Below, in pieces: positions 16,991 to 23,997 of a stretch of 37,300 nt of DNA. Under the pieces are notes generated by a model. That model saw only the letters and a program-made list of their open reading frames with translations, did no database searches and had not been told where the DNA came from. Positions within the stretch are counted from its first letter, which is position 1. Each line of letters opens with the position of its first letter. Both the position numbers and the translations under genes were made by a program. Source of the stretch: Acidimicrobiaceae bacterium (GTDB lineage Bacteria; Actinomycetota; Acidimicrobiia; Acidimicrobiales; Palsa-688). The stretch spans positions 1 through 37,300 of the forward strand of contig WQVT01000001.1 of NCBI GenBank assembly GCA_009785715.1, written 5' to 3'.

Positions 16991-17017
16991 TTTAACTTGC
17001 GGCAGACAGGGTACAAT
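16991..17017 (+). promoter_or_regulatory. Rightward promoter of divergent pair
   Basis: TTTAAC (16991-16996), 15-base spacer ending ACAGGG, TACAAT (17012-17017), then 6 bases to ATG 17024. The predicted transcript would begin at or near the start codon, so it would be leaderless. Confidence 0.65.
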
Positions 17018-17023
17018 AGGGCC

Positions 17024-17212
17024 ATGACGCAGTTCCACTACTTCGCCGAGTCACTCGGGCAGGGCCGAGCGATCCTGCGGCGCGACGTCGTCCACCACGG
17101 ACGGCTGGTCGAGTCGCACACGATCGGATCGCCTGCGCCGATCGCCTCCGTGAAGGCGTTCGCGGCTCGGATGTCACCCCCGTCCACCCCCATGAAGGAG
17201 CGAACCTCATGA
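17024..17212 (+). CDS. Small hypothetical protein, first gene of rightward operon
   Basis: 62 residues from ATG 17024, chosen because of the promoter 6 bases upstream; an upstream in-frame ATG would run through the divergent promoters. The sequence (MTQFHYFAESLGQGRAIL, then RRDVVHHGRLVESHTIG) is short and basic with several histidines and no known motif. It is followed without a gap by the DUF932-like gene (ATGA overlap at 17209). Being first in the operon it might be regulatory; nothing in the sequence settles this. Confidence 0.65.
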   Translation: MTQFHYFAESLGQGRAILRRDVVHHGRLVESHTIGSPAPIASVKAFAARMSPPSTPMKERTS

Positions 17213-18279
17213 AGTCAGGCAGGAGCCTCGTTGAACTGGCGCAGGAAGTCCAGCGCATCAACGAGCAGAAGCGCGATTTTGTCGCGGACACCCGCGAGAT
17301 TCACTTGCTGAACGGCAAGGAACTCAACATGACCGGTCAGGGCGAGTTCGGGATCACCCCGCTCGGCCACGATCAGATCGGTGGCGCGCTGGGCATCCCG
17401 GCCGCGTTCTACGACCGGATGCAGCACAACCACCCGGACGTGCTCGACCACACGGTCAACGCGCTCTTCGACCGCGAGCCCAAGAAGCGCCTCGTGCGCG
17501 TGCTCGACGGGAATGTGCGCGCGTTCCTCTCCGACCGCTACCGGCGGCTGGACAACTTCGACTTGCTGAACGTCGTGTTCCCGATCCTGAAGGAGATGGG
17601 CAACGTCGAGTTCAAGTCGATGGACGTCACCGACAACCGGCTGTACCTGAAGGTCGTGACCCCCTGGCTGCAGGGCGGGATCGAGTACAAGAACCCCGGC
17701 GGCCACCACCCGGTGAACGACGTGGTGCAGGGCGGGATCGTGATCTCCAACTCGGAGGTCGGTCGCGGCACCCTGCAGGTGCAGACGCTGATCTACCGGC
17801 TGGTCTGCTCCAACGGGCTGATCGGCGAGAAGCTGCTCACCAAGCGCCACGTCGGCGGGCGGATCGGCTTCGACGACGATCTCCCGGCAGAACTCTTCAA
17901 GGAAGACACGATCAAGGCTGACGACGAGCGGTTCTGGCTGATGATGCGGGACCTGGTGCAGTCGGCGGTCGACGAGACGCGCTTCCAGGAGACGCTCCGG
18001 AAGATGAACATGGCGGCAAGCTCGGAGCCGATCCAGGACGTGAGCGCCGGGATCAAGGAACTGGGCAAGCGGTTCGACATGGGCGAGGGCGAGCAGAAGA
18101 GTGTGCTCAACTTCCTCGCCGAGGGCGGCGACCTCACCCAGTGGGGCGCGCTCAACGCGATCACCCGGGCGGCGCAGGACGTCGAGTCCTACGACCGGTC
18201 GACCGAACTGGAGGAGATCGGCGGCAAGGTGCTGGCGCTCTCTGCCAGCGACTGGGGGATGGTCGCCAAGGCCAGGTAA
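17209..18279 (+). CDS. DUF932 family protein
   Basis: 356 residues matching the DUF932 pattern of phages and plasmids: LNGKELNMTGQGEFGITPLG near residue 34, HDQIGGALGIPAAFYDRM, then RVLDGNVRAFLSDRYRRLDN (about 98-117), a central LYLKVVTPW and GIVISNSEVGRGTLQV, and LVCSNGLIGEKLL (about 197). The C-terminus is helical. DUF932 proteins are found near recombination and anti-defence genes; no reaction has been firmly established that I can state. No signal or membrane segment. It ends 19 bases before a strong terminator, so it forms a two-gene operon with the preceding small gene. Confidence 0.82.
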   Translation: MKSGRSLVELAQEVQRINEQKRDFVADTREIHLLNGKELNMTGQGEFGITPLGHDQIGGALGIPAAFYDRMQHNHPDVLDHTVNALFDREPKKRLVRVLDGNVRAFLSDRYRRLDNFDLLNVVFPILKEMGNVEFKSMDVTDNRLYLKVVTPWLQGGIEYKNPGGHHPVNDVVQGGIVISNSEVGRGTLQVQTLIYRLVCSNGLIGEKLLTKRHVGGRIGFDDDLPAELFKEDTIKADDERFWLMMRDLVQSAVDETRFQETLRKMNMAASSEPIQDVSAGIKELGKRFDMGEGEQKSVLNFLAEGGDLTQWGALNAITRAAQDVESYDRSTELEEIGGKVLALSASDWGMVAKAR

Positions 18280-18297
18280 CCCACACCTCTCGCGCCG

Positions 18298-18328
18298 GGG
18301 CGGCCCCTTCGGGGGGTCGCCCTTTTTT
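18298..18328 (+). terminator. Intrinsic terminator
   Basis: GGGCGGCCCC, loop TTCG, then GGGGGTCGCCC forms a GC-rich hairpin, followed by six T at 18323-18328. This is the clearest rho-independent terminator in the window. Confidence 0.85.
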
Positions 18329-18344
18329 CAGGCCCGGATCGGGT

Positions 18345-18371
18345 TTTAACCGCTGAGAGACTGGCTAGAAT
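18345..18371 (+). promoter_or_regulatory. Rightward promoter of recombination/replication block
   Basis: TTTAAC (18345-18350), 15-base spacer ending ACTGGC, TAGAAT (18366-18371). An ATG follows after 8 bases (18380), opening a four-codon frame (MEVN, stop 18392-18394) whose GGAGG serves the true start at 18396. Confidence 0.6.
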
Positions 18372-18395
18372 AGGAGGACATGGAGGTAAATTGAA

Positions 18396-18704
18396 ATGGC
18401 CGTGCTTGAAATGCCTGCAGAAGTCGGCGTCGACGACGCCAGGGAACTGCTCTTCGATCTGGGTGTGACCGGGCCGAACGGCAAGCCGCTATCGCGTGCC
18501 ACGCTGCGCGCGCTGGCGCTGGCGGGTGCGATCCGGGGCCGCAAGGTCTCGAAGGCGCAGACCTCTGCCTGGCTGTACGACGTTGCCGATCTGCGCCGGT
18601 TCTCGAAGGCACCGCGCAACCCGGTGGGCAACCCGTACTGGATCGCCGCCGGGCGCGAGGCTAAGGAGCGAGACGAGCCGATCGCGCTACCGGAGACCGA
18701 CTAA
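18396..18704 (+). CDS. Small helix-turn-helix protein (excisionase/MerR-like)
   Basis: 102 residues from ATG 18396 with GGAGG 10 bases upstream. The core LSRATLRALALAGAIRG, then KVSKAQTSAWLYDVADLRRF has the pattern of small excisionase- or MerR-like winged helix proteins, in which a recognition helix is followed by a short wing and an aLR-F segment. The C-terminus (NPYWIAAGREAKERDE) is charged. First full gene after its promoter, it may regulate this operon or act as an accessory DNA-bending protein; no integrase is present in the window to pair with. Confidence 0.65.
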   Translation: MAVLEMPAEVGVDDARELLFDLGVTGPNGKPLSRATLRALALAGAIRGRKVSKAQTSAWLYDVADLRRFSKAPRNPVGNPYWIAAGREAKERDEPIALPETD

Positions 18705-18719
18705 CAGGGGGACCAACCC

Positions 18720-19829
18720 ATGAGTGAAGCCAGAGTGGCTGGGGAAATCCAGCCCTCGAAGCCCCGGCGCAGTCGCGGCGGTGGGGACGGTGGCGACATC
18801 GTCCCTATGCCGACGCCGACGCCCGAGTTCCTGATCCTGCGGGCGGTCGAGACCGGAGCCCCGGTCGAATCCGTGGAGCGCCTGTACGCGCTCTGGAAGG
18901 ACGTCCAGGATCGGGCGGCGGAGACCGCGTTCAACGTCGCCTTCGCCGCCTTCCAGGCAGAGATGCCCGAGGTCAAGAAGAACAAGATCGCCCGGGTCGA
19001 GAAGAACGGGAACCTGCTCTACACCTACAAGTACGCGGACCTGGCCGACATGCAGCGGCAGGTGGGTCCGGCGCTCGCCAAGCACGGCTTCAGCTACCGC
19101 TTCGAGGCCAAGTACGGGGCCACCATCGACGACCACCGGGTCGCCTGCATCCTGATGCACAAGGATGGGTTCGAGCGCCCGAGCGAGGTCAAGCTCGTGA
19201 TGGACGAGGGGTTCCGGATGAACGACGTCCAGAAGGGCGGAGCCTCGCTTACCTACGCCAAGCGCTACGCGTTCGGCAACGCGACCGGCGTCACGCCGGA
19301 TGAGGACACCGACGCCCAGGGAGGCGGTGGGAGCGTCTACGGCGGCGGTGGCGGCGGCAGAGAGGGCGGGTCCGGCCCTTCGCCTGCAGGGCCGTCTGGG
19401 GCCGCTCAGGGCCGTCCTGCGGGCCGGGAAGACCTTGGTGCCTGCCCCGACTGCGGGGTCATCGGCTCGCTGCGCGGCAAGCGCAACGGCAACGTGTTCT
19501 GCATGTCGGCGGCCGGTGGCTGCGGACACGAGTGGAAGCGTGAAGAGTTCGACGCCAAGCAGGCTGCCGCGCGTGAGCAGGCGGCTGCGATACGTGAGCA
19601 GGCGCAGAAGGGCGCAGCCGAGCGCGCCGCCGACGCCTCGCCGGAGCCGGTGATCGTCAAGCTGCCCAAGGGCGAGGACGAGGCGGTCGGTCCGGACGAG
19701 AAGTACGATCCGTCGCCGCCCACGCCCGAGGAGCAGCGGATGCACGACGAGTTTGACGAGTACGAGAGGCAGCGGCAGGGTGCCTTCGACTCGCTGCTCA
19801 AGGAGGACGGCGAGGGGCGGAGGGGATGA
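18720..19829 (+). CDS. erf: ERF-family single-strand annealing recombinase
   Basis: 369 residues, with AGGGGG upstream of ATG 18720. The ERF core spans about 45-200: NVAFAAFQAEMPEVKKNKIA, GNLLYTYKYADLADMQRQVG, LAKHGFSYRFEAKYG, then GGASLTYAKRYAFGNATGV followed by DEDTDAQ. A glycine-rich linker (about 200-240) leads to a zinc-ribbon-like CPDCGVIGSL...C...C and a helical acidic tail. ERF proteins anneal complementary single strands during phage recombination, working with an exonuclease. The PD-(D/E)XK nuclease gene begins 80 bases downstream, making a recombinase-nuclease pair. The tail zinc ribbon is an addition to the basic domain. Confidence 0.9.
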   Translation: MSEARVAGEIQPSKPRRSRGGGDGGDIVPMPTPTPEFLILRAVETGAPVESVERLYALWKDVQDRAAETAFNVAFAAFQAEMPEVKKNKIARVEKNGNLLYTYKYADLADMQRQVGPALAKHGFSYRFEAKYGATIDDHRVACILMHKDGFERPSEVKLVMDEGFRMNDVQKGGASLTYAKRYAFGNATGVTPDEDTDAQGGGGSVYGGGGGGREGGSGPSPAGPSGAAQGRPAGREDLGACPDCGVIGSLRGKRNGNVFCMSAAGGCGHEWKREEFDAKQAAAREQAAAIREQAQKGAAERAADASPEPVIVKLPKGEDEAVGPDEKYDPSPPTPEEQRMHDEFDEYERQRQGAFDSLLKEDGEGRRG

Positions 19830-19912
19830 GCGGGCCGGTCTTCGGTGTGCTCATCGTGATCGCGATCGTGATGATCGCGGTCTTCCTGGTTGCGCGATTC
19901 GGTCGGTCATGA
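19826..19912 (+). CDS. 28-residue single-span membrane peptide
   Basis: The sequence starts MSGPVFGVLIVIAIVMIAVF and continues LVARFGRS. It is almost entirely one hydrophobic helix with a basic end. Its ATG overlaps the ERF stop (ATGA) and its stop overlaps the nuclease start (ATGA), so it is coupled at both ends. It may be a small membrane protein or a translational link. It was found by reading the gap between two known genes. Confidence 0.55.
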   Translation: MSGPVFGVLIVIAIVMIAVFLVARFGRS

Positions 19913-20862
19913 CGGCGATCTCGCCGTCTCAACTGGCTACCCGGTGTAGCCTGCAACTTCGCTACCACCGGATGCGTCTGGCCCATGAGCACGGGGAACA
20001 CGAAGGGGGCGGTCCCGTCGACTGCCCCCTTTGTTGTGACTGGATGCCGCCGCCGCCCAAGATCGCCACCGAGTTCGGGCACGCGATCCACAAGGGGATC
20101 GAGGAATATCTCCGGCTGCACTTCTTCAGCGACTTCGTCGTCGACTCCACCGCCGAGGCGATCGAGGCCGCCTACGGCGTGCTCGAAGAGACCGATGACC
20201 GGGGAGTGACCTGGGATGAGCCGCCACGCGTCCGGCGAGACGGTCTCCTCTACCGTGGCGACGAAGCTCGGATGCCGACGCTCGACCGCGCCCAGCAGGT
20301 GGCGGCGGAGATGGTCAAGTCGTGGGTCTGGCGGTTCGGCGAGCTACCCGTCCAGGACATCGAGGTTGAGATCGACCTGCCGCTTGGCGAGTACGGGGTA
20401 CGGGATGGGTTGCTGCGTTGCCGGTTGGACATCACGACACTCGACCAGGGGCTGGTGGACTTGAAGACGAGTCGCGACGACTGGGAGCGTGAGCGCTGGG
20501 ACGACAAGCTCGACCAGATGATCCTGTACGCGATGGCGTATCGCCACCACTACGGACAGTTGCCGGAGTATGCGGTGTTCCACGTCGCGCCCAAGTCGGG
20601 GCTCGGCGGACGGTGGCAGGTGATCGAGGTGGAGGTGGACGAGAACCGTATCGAGCCGGTGGTGGAACGGGTGCTGCGCCCGGCAATCCGGATGGTGGAG
20701 GCGGACGCGTTCCTCCCCAATCGAGCGCAGCCGTTCCCGCACTCCGAGAAGTACTGCGACTACTGGGCGCACTGTCCGTTCGGTGCCAAAGCGGGCGAGG
20801 CGGCGCACGAGGTCGCGCTGCCGATGCTCCCGATCCTGGGTCAGGAGGCGTTCCTGCAGTGA
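19909..20862 (+). CDS. PD-(D/E)XK nuclease (RecB/Cas4-like), ERF partner
   Basis: 317 residues; ATG 19909 follows from coupling to the preceding frame. FGHAIHKGIEEYL supplies the helical His region. The catalytic core is RLDITT (D174), then LVDLKTS (D184-x-K186), then QMILYAMAY (Q203), matching RecB-like PD-(D/E)XK nucleases. C13 near the N-terminus and C283/C289 near the C-terminus (YCDYWAHC) recall the cysteines that hold an iron-sulfur cluster in AddB/Cas4 relatives, though I see only part of that set plus a CPLCC near residue 44. The likely role is a 5'-3' exonuclease making single strands for the ERF protein. Confidence 0.85.
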   Translation: MTAISPSQLATRCSLQLRYHRMRLAHEHGEHEGGGPVDCPLCCDWMPPPPKIATEFGHAIHKGIEEYLRLHFFSDFVVDSTAEAIEAAYGVLEETDDRGVTWDEPPRVRRDGLLYRGDEARMPTLDRAQQVAAEMVKSWVWRFGELPVQDIEVEIDLPLGEYGVRDGLLRCRLDITTLDQGLVDLKTSRDDWERERWDDKLDQMILYAMAYRHHYGQLPEYAVFHVAPKSGLGGRWQVIEVEVDENRIEPVVERVLRPAIRMVEADAFLPNRAQPFPHSEKYCDYWAHCPFGAKAGEAAHEVALPMLPILGQEAFLQ

Positions 20863-21077
20863 GGTCGACCGACGAGGTACTCGACGAACTGGAGGTGGGC
20901 TACCTCTCCCGCGAGATGCGGGACTTGCTGATCAAGGTGGCGCGCGCCGCGCTGGCGCTGGCGCGCGCCGAGCACTGGGACCTCGTCTACTCCGATGATC
21001 GGGAGGATCACGGGCTGTGGGGCGAGGCGGCCGACTTGATGAGGGCGCTCGACGCGCTGAAGGGGAGCCACGGATGA
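20859..21077 (+). CDS. Small helical protein, distant paralogue of 24502/24695 genes
   Basis: 72 residues from GTG 20859, which overlaps the nuclease stop; AGGAGG lies 10 bases upstream. It is predicted all-helical and acidic: STDEVLDELEVGYLSREMR, then LLIKVARAALALARAEHW, ending in ALDALKGSHG. The pattern DxLxxLE, then LIxVARAA, then a closing ALDAL helix recurs in the genes at 24502 and 24695, so I treat it as a third, more distant family member. Its function is unknown. Confidence 0.65.
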   Translation: MRSTDEVLDELEVGYLSREMRDLLIKVARAALALARAEHWDLVYSDDREDHGLWGEAADLMRALDALKGSHG

Positions 21078-21280
21078 CGACCTTCTTCCGATTCCTGGTG
21101 ATCTCGGGTGACGGTGAGGAGGCACGGATACTGCGGAAGGCACCGTGGCACCGCCGCTCGGATGAGTACGTCTTCAAGGTTCAGATCACGCTGCCGAACC
21201 GGCCCGTGATCGAGCCTGGCGTGGTTTCCCTGGTGTCGGAGCCTCCCGCGCTGCCGCCGCACGTGGAGCAGGTCTCGTGA
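21074..21280 (+). CDS. Small beta-rich hypothetical protein
   Basis: 68 residues from ATG 21074, overlapping the previous stop by 4 bases. MTTFFRFLVISGDGEEARIL and YVFKVQITLPNRPVIEPG alternate short strands. The C-terminus PPALPPHVEQVS is proline-rich. No metal-binding or membrane features are visible and I do not recognise it. It sits inside the recombination/replication operon and its stop overlaps the following GTG start. Confidence 0.6.
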   Translation: MTTFFRFLVISGDGEEARILRKAPWHRRSDEYVFKVQITLPNRPVIEPGVVSLVSEPPALPPHVEQVS

Positions 21281-21912
21281 GTGAGGATTTTCTGACCAAG
21301 CTCGAACGCATCCACCGCGAGACGCGGGTCACGCGGTCGTCGCCCGAGCTATGGGAGGCTGTGCCGTCTCTGGTGGCGGTCGTAAGGGCCGTGCGGGACA
21401 ACATCGACATCTGGACTCCCAAGCCCGTCCTGGACGCCCTGGAGGGCGTGGAGGGGCTGTTTGCGATGCCTGGCCCGGAGGGAGAGTGGCGGGTCTGGGA
21501 CAGCTACCTCTGGGCGGTGGCGCAACTGGGGAGGTCGCCCGGCCGGTTCCACCTCACGCAGGTGCGCCGCAAGCTCATCACCCGGCGCATCCGTGAGTAC
21601 GGGCTGGAGACGGTGCAGGACGCGGTGCGGGGCTGGCTCTACTCGGACTTTCACGTCGGGGTCAACGCGGAGAAGCGGGCCTGGGGCGTAGAGAACTTCG
21701 CGGTGCTGCTGGCGGTCAGCAGCGACGGGCGCGGCAACTTCCGCGACAACGTCGAGCGGTTCTCCCAGATGTGGCACGAGGGTCAGGCTGACGGGCGGCC
21801 GTTCGCCTTCCAGGTGGAGCACGTCACGGGCAACGGCGCGCCCGAGTACGTCGAGCACACGTGGTCGCTGGCGGCGGCGCGCGACGCGGAGAAGGAGGAC
21901 GAGGACGAGTGA
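21277..21912 (+). CDS. Putative replication accessory protein
   Basis: 211 residues from GTG 21277. The N-terminal ~90 residues are helical (ELWEAVPSLVAVVRAVRDN). The region ~110-160, KLITRRIREYGLETVQDAV then SDFHVGVNAEKRAWGVENFAVLL, resembles the C-terminal signature of phage replication initiators or helicase-loader partners, in which a GlxxvxxAv helix is followed by D(F/W)HxGxN. The tail is acidic (EKEDEDE). The neighbouring gene at 22100 resembles a helicase loader, supporting a replication role. This is an inference from a motif; an unrelated helical protein cannot be excluded. Confidence 0.6.
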   Translation: MSEDFLTKLERIHRETRVTRSSPELWEAVPSLVAVVRAVRDNIDIWTPKPVLDALEGVEGLFAMPGPEGEWRVWDSYLWAVAQLGRSPGRFHLTQVRRKLITRRIREYGLETVQDAVRGWLYSDFHVGVNAEKRAWGVENFAVLLAVSSDGRGNFRDNVERFSQMWHEGQADGRPFAFQVEHVTGNGAPEYVEHTWSLAAARDAEKEDEDE

Positions 21913-22103
21913 GCGACGTCATCGAGATCGAGGAGCGGTTCCTACTCGACCCGCCGGTCAGCGTCACCCTCTACCGCGATCGGGGTCAGTGGTGGTTTCA
22001 CGTCCCAGCGCTGCGCTGCTCCGGCGGCGGCTGCGACACTCAAGACGAGGCGCGGCGAGCAGCACGGCGAGCGGCAGCGTTCGCGCTGGGGGCGAAGGCG
22101 TGA
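21909..22103 (+). CDS. HicB-like domain protein, no HicA partner
   Basis: 64 residues from GTG 21909. VSVTLYRDRGQWWFHVPALR, then a glycine/cysteine turn, then TQDEARRAARRAAAFALG follows the HicB-type partial RNase H fold: three strands, the W-hV-P pattern and a closing helix. In toxin-antitoxin pairs HicB is next to HicA; no HicA-like small basic protein is beside it here, so it is probably an orphan domain with another role. It overlaps the genes on both sides by 4 bases. Confidence 0.6.
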   Translation: MSDVIEIEERFLLDPPVSVTLYRDRGQWWFHVPALRCSGGGCDTQDEARRAARRAAAFALGAKA

Positions 22104-22720
22104 AGGGTACCGACTGGGCGCGGATCGTGGATCGGATCAACGCCAACTGGCCGCGCTCGCGCTGGGAGGTATCGACCGCCGATCTCGGGTGGGACCTGCT
22201 CAACCGGTTCACCAGGGTGCAGGTCATGGATGCGGTGATCGTGTTCATCCGCAAGCCGTTCCCTCCGTCGCCGGGCGAGTTGCTGAGCGCGGTCGAGGTC
22301 AGTCTCCGGCCGCCGGACGAGACGTTCGAGGAGGTCTGGTTCGCGATCCAGCGGCAGGTGGTGATGGTCGGCCAGTACGCGCAGTGGCTGCCCGGCAACG
22401 CCGAGCCGATCCCTGCGTTCGAGATCGCGGCCAAGGCGCTCAGCGACGACGCGATCGACCTCGTGCTGCGGATGGGCGGCTGGGAGCGGCTATGCCTGGG
22501 CGGATCACCGGACGGACAGCGACCGATCGACCCCGGCGTCTGGATGGCGGAGGGTGAGCACGCCTGGAAGCGGCTGGAGGCGCAGAAGCAGCAGTTCGTC
22601 GATCACTTCCACTCCCCGTCACCGCTGGGCGAAGCGGCGCGGGGCTTCTTCGAGGTCCGCCAGCAGCGGCGGGAACAGTTGGAAGCGCTGCCGTTGCCGG
22701 AGGTGGGTGAACATGACTGA
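22100..22720 (+). CDS. Putative replicative helicase loader (G39P-like N-terminus)
   Basis: 206 residues from GTG 22100. The first ~70 residues (DWARIVDRINANWPRSRWEV, LGWDLLNRFTRVQVMDAVI, KPFPPSPGELLSAV) match the pattern of the G39P-type loader N-terminus: an opening helix, Y/W-P, a W-x-LL helix, a v-dAv helix and the PPSPGEL stretch. Such proteins bring the hexameric helicase to the phage origin. The remainder is helical and ends in a polar QQRREQLEALPLPEV tail. No helicase gene is seen in this window, so the partner would be elsewhere or supplied by the host. Confidence 0.6.
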   Translation: MKGTDWARIVDRINANWPRSRWEVSTADLGWDLLNRFTRVQVMDAVIVFIRKPFPPSPGELLSAVEVSLRPPDETFEEVWFAIQRQVVMVGQYAQWLPGNAEPIPAFEIAAKALSDDAIDLVLRMGGWERLCLGGSPDGQRPIDPGVWMAEGEHAWKRLEAQKQQFVDHFHSPSPLGEAARGFFEVRQQRREQLEALPLPEVGEHD

Positions 22721-22922
22721 TCCGCTGGCGGAGATCGAGTTCGAGGGCACGCCGGAGCAGGAGACGGCGCTGCTCGACGTCATGAAGGCGGCCGTGGAGG
22801 TGGACGAGATGACGTCTGTAGTGGGTCCCATGGACTCCCGCATCGCCCAGCCGCTCAGACGGCTGCACGCGGCGCTCCACGGGCTCAGGGAGGCGGTACG
22901 TGCCGCGCCGCCGCCGTCGTGA
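22713..22922 (+). CDS. Small acidic helical protein
   Basis: 69 residues from ATG 22713, with GGAGG about 10 bases upstream inside the end of the preceding gene (8-base overlap). EFEGTPEQETALLDVMKAAV, then IAQPLRRLHAALHGLREAV are two helices. There are no cysteines and no known motif. It ends in a proline run (AAPPPS) whose codons also carry the ribosome-binding region and start of the next small gene. Unknown function. Confidence 0.6.
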   Translation: MTDPLAEIEFEGTPEQETALLDVMKAAVEVDEMTSVVGPMDSRIAQPLRRLHAALHGLREAVRAAPPPS

Positions 22923-23073
22923 CCAGCGCCAGGCGGAGTTGTTCCGCGCCGCCGACTACCCGCCGCTGTCAGATGCCCGGCTGCGACGGCTGCAGGCGGA
23001 GGGCCGACGGATGGCGTTAGAGGAGACCGAGCGCATCGAGCGAGAGCGACGTGAGAATCCTGATCTGCGGTAG
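22900..23073 (+). CDS. 57-residue arginine-rich protein
   Basis: GTG 22900 has GGGAGG at an ideal 6-base spacing. The frame overlaps the previous gene by 23 bases and the next by 23. The N-terminus is MPRRRRRDQRQAELFRAADY; a helical highly charged stretch follows (RLQAEGRRMALEETERIERE). The arginine-rich start suggests nucleic-acid binding. It fills the otherwise empty space before the SLOG gene, and the start site is good, but there is no homology support. Confidence 0.55.
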   Translation: MPRRRRRDQRQAELFRAADYPPLSDARLRRLQAEGRRMALEETERIERERRENPDLR

Positions 23074-23449
23074 CCGCAAGTGGAGCGACGCGGACGCGAT
23101 CGCACACGAGTTCGATCTGACGCCGCCGGACGAGGTGGTGACGGGCGACGCGCCGGGCGCGGACGCGCTCGCCTGGGCGGAGGCGCTCAGTCGCGGCGTC
23201 ACCCGGTTCAGGTTCTTCGCCAACTGGTCGGAGTTCGGGCGAGCGGCCGGACCGATCCGGAACCAGAAGATGCTGGACGAGGGCGTGGACGAGGTGTGGG
23301 CGTTCAGCGACGACTTCTACTCGCCGCACTCGGGCACCCGCGACATGTGCAGGCGGGCATACCAGGCGGGCATCCCGGCCACGCTCTTCGAGCACGACGG
23401 CGGTCGGTGCTGGGGTCATCTTCTGACGGAGAGCGACTTCCGTGACTGA
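23051..23449 (+). CDS. SLOG-family (YspA/DUF2493-like) nucleotide-binding protein
   Basis: 132 residues from GTG 23051. RILICGSRKW at the N-terminus, TGDAPGADALAWAEA at about 35-50, then FANWSEFGRAAGPIRNQKML and DEVWAF are the ordered signatures of the YspA-type SLOG (Rossmann-like) family. SLOG proteins bind nucleotides or ADP-ribose-type ligands; phage members have no settled role. The C-terminal segment GTRDMCRRAYQAGIPATLFE completes the fold. It overlaps the genes before and after and is part of the long early operon. Confidence 0.82.
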   Translation: MRILICGSRKWSDADAIAHEFDLTPPDEVVTGDAPGADALAWAEALSRGVTRFRFFANWSEFGRAAGPIRNQKMLDEGVDEVWAFSDDFYSPHSGTRDMCRRAYQAGIPATLFEHDGGRCWGHLLTESDFRD

Positions 23450-23702
23450 GCGGCAGCGCCCGTTCTACTGCGGGTCGCAGGTCGCGGACTGGCAGGCACG
23501 CAACTGCCTGCGCTGCCAGAAGATGCCGCTCGATGAGGACGGCTACCCGACGCCGGAGACGCCGTGCGACATCGACCGCGAGATTCTGGTCGGGATGTTC
23601 GACGACGGGTCGATAGACGGAGACATCGCCCGGCGCATGGGCTGGTCGGGCAACGTCGACGAGTACACCTGGGACTGCCCGGAGCGGGTGCCGCGTGTCT
23701 GA
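23442..23702 (+). CDS. Small cysteine-rich (probably zinc-binding) phage protein
   Basis: 86 residues from GTG 23442. YCGSQVADWQARNCLRCQK has Cys spaced for a zinc site, continued by ETPCDIDREILVGMFDDGS, then IARRMGWSGNVDEYTWDCPE. I associate the order DW, NC-x2-C, C-ID-x2, IA-RMG, W-CPE with an uncharacterised phage family. It probably binds zinc; no enzyme motif is visible. It overlaps both neighbours by 8 bases. Confidence 0.65.
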   Translation: MTERQRPFYCGSQVADWQARNCLRCQKMPLDEDGYPTPETPCDIDREILVGMFDDGSIDGDIARRMGWSGNVDEYTWDCPERVPRV

Positions 23703-23997
23703 GGCACCGCCGTTCGAGCCGGTCTGGGCGGTCGAGGACGGCGTCTGGTATTGGCGCTTCGATGCCTACTACGAGTGGTTCTCCTGGGCCACCTGGCACG
23801 GGGCCTACGAGCCGGGCGACTGGAAGCTGATCGGGTTCGCGATTCCCGAGGGCGGACTCTACCTGGACCGGGACGCGCTGATTTGCGTGCCGGTACTGGG
23901 TGGGATGTTGAAGCGCATGGACTGGTACTACGAGTTGAAGGCGAAGCTCCAAACGGCGATGACCGAGGCCGAGGCCAGGATCAGGGAGCGAGGATGA
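23695..23997 (+). CDS. Hypothetical protein rich in aromatics
   Basis: 100 residues from GTG 23695. The N-terminal half is unusually rich in Trp and Tyr (VWYWRFDAYYEWFSWATWHG). It ends with a helix (YYELKAKLQTAMTEAEARIR). No cysteines or known motif. The aromatic content may reflect a packed small domain; I cannot assign a function. The stop overlaps the next start. Confidence 0.6.
   Translation: MSEAPPFEPVWAVEDGVWYWRFDAYYEWFSWATWHGAYEPGDWKLIGFAIPEGGLYLDRDALICVPVLGGMLKRMDWYYELKAKLQTAMTEAEARIRERG

Noticed and set aside
18396..18704. Proof of lysogeny from an excisionase-like gene
   Set aside because: The helix-turn-helix match is weak and no integrase, attachment site or repressor is identifiable in the window.
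21909..22103. HicAB toxin-antitoxin pair
   Set aside because: Only a HicB-like domain is seen; neighbours on both sides do not resemble HicA.
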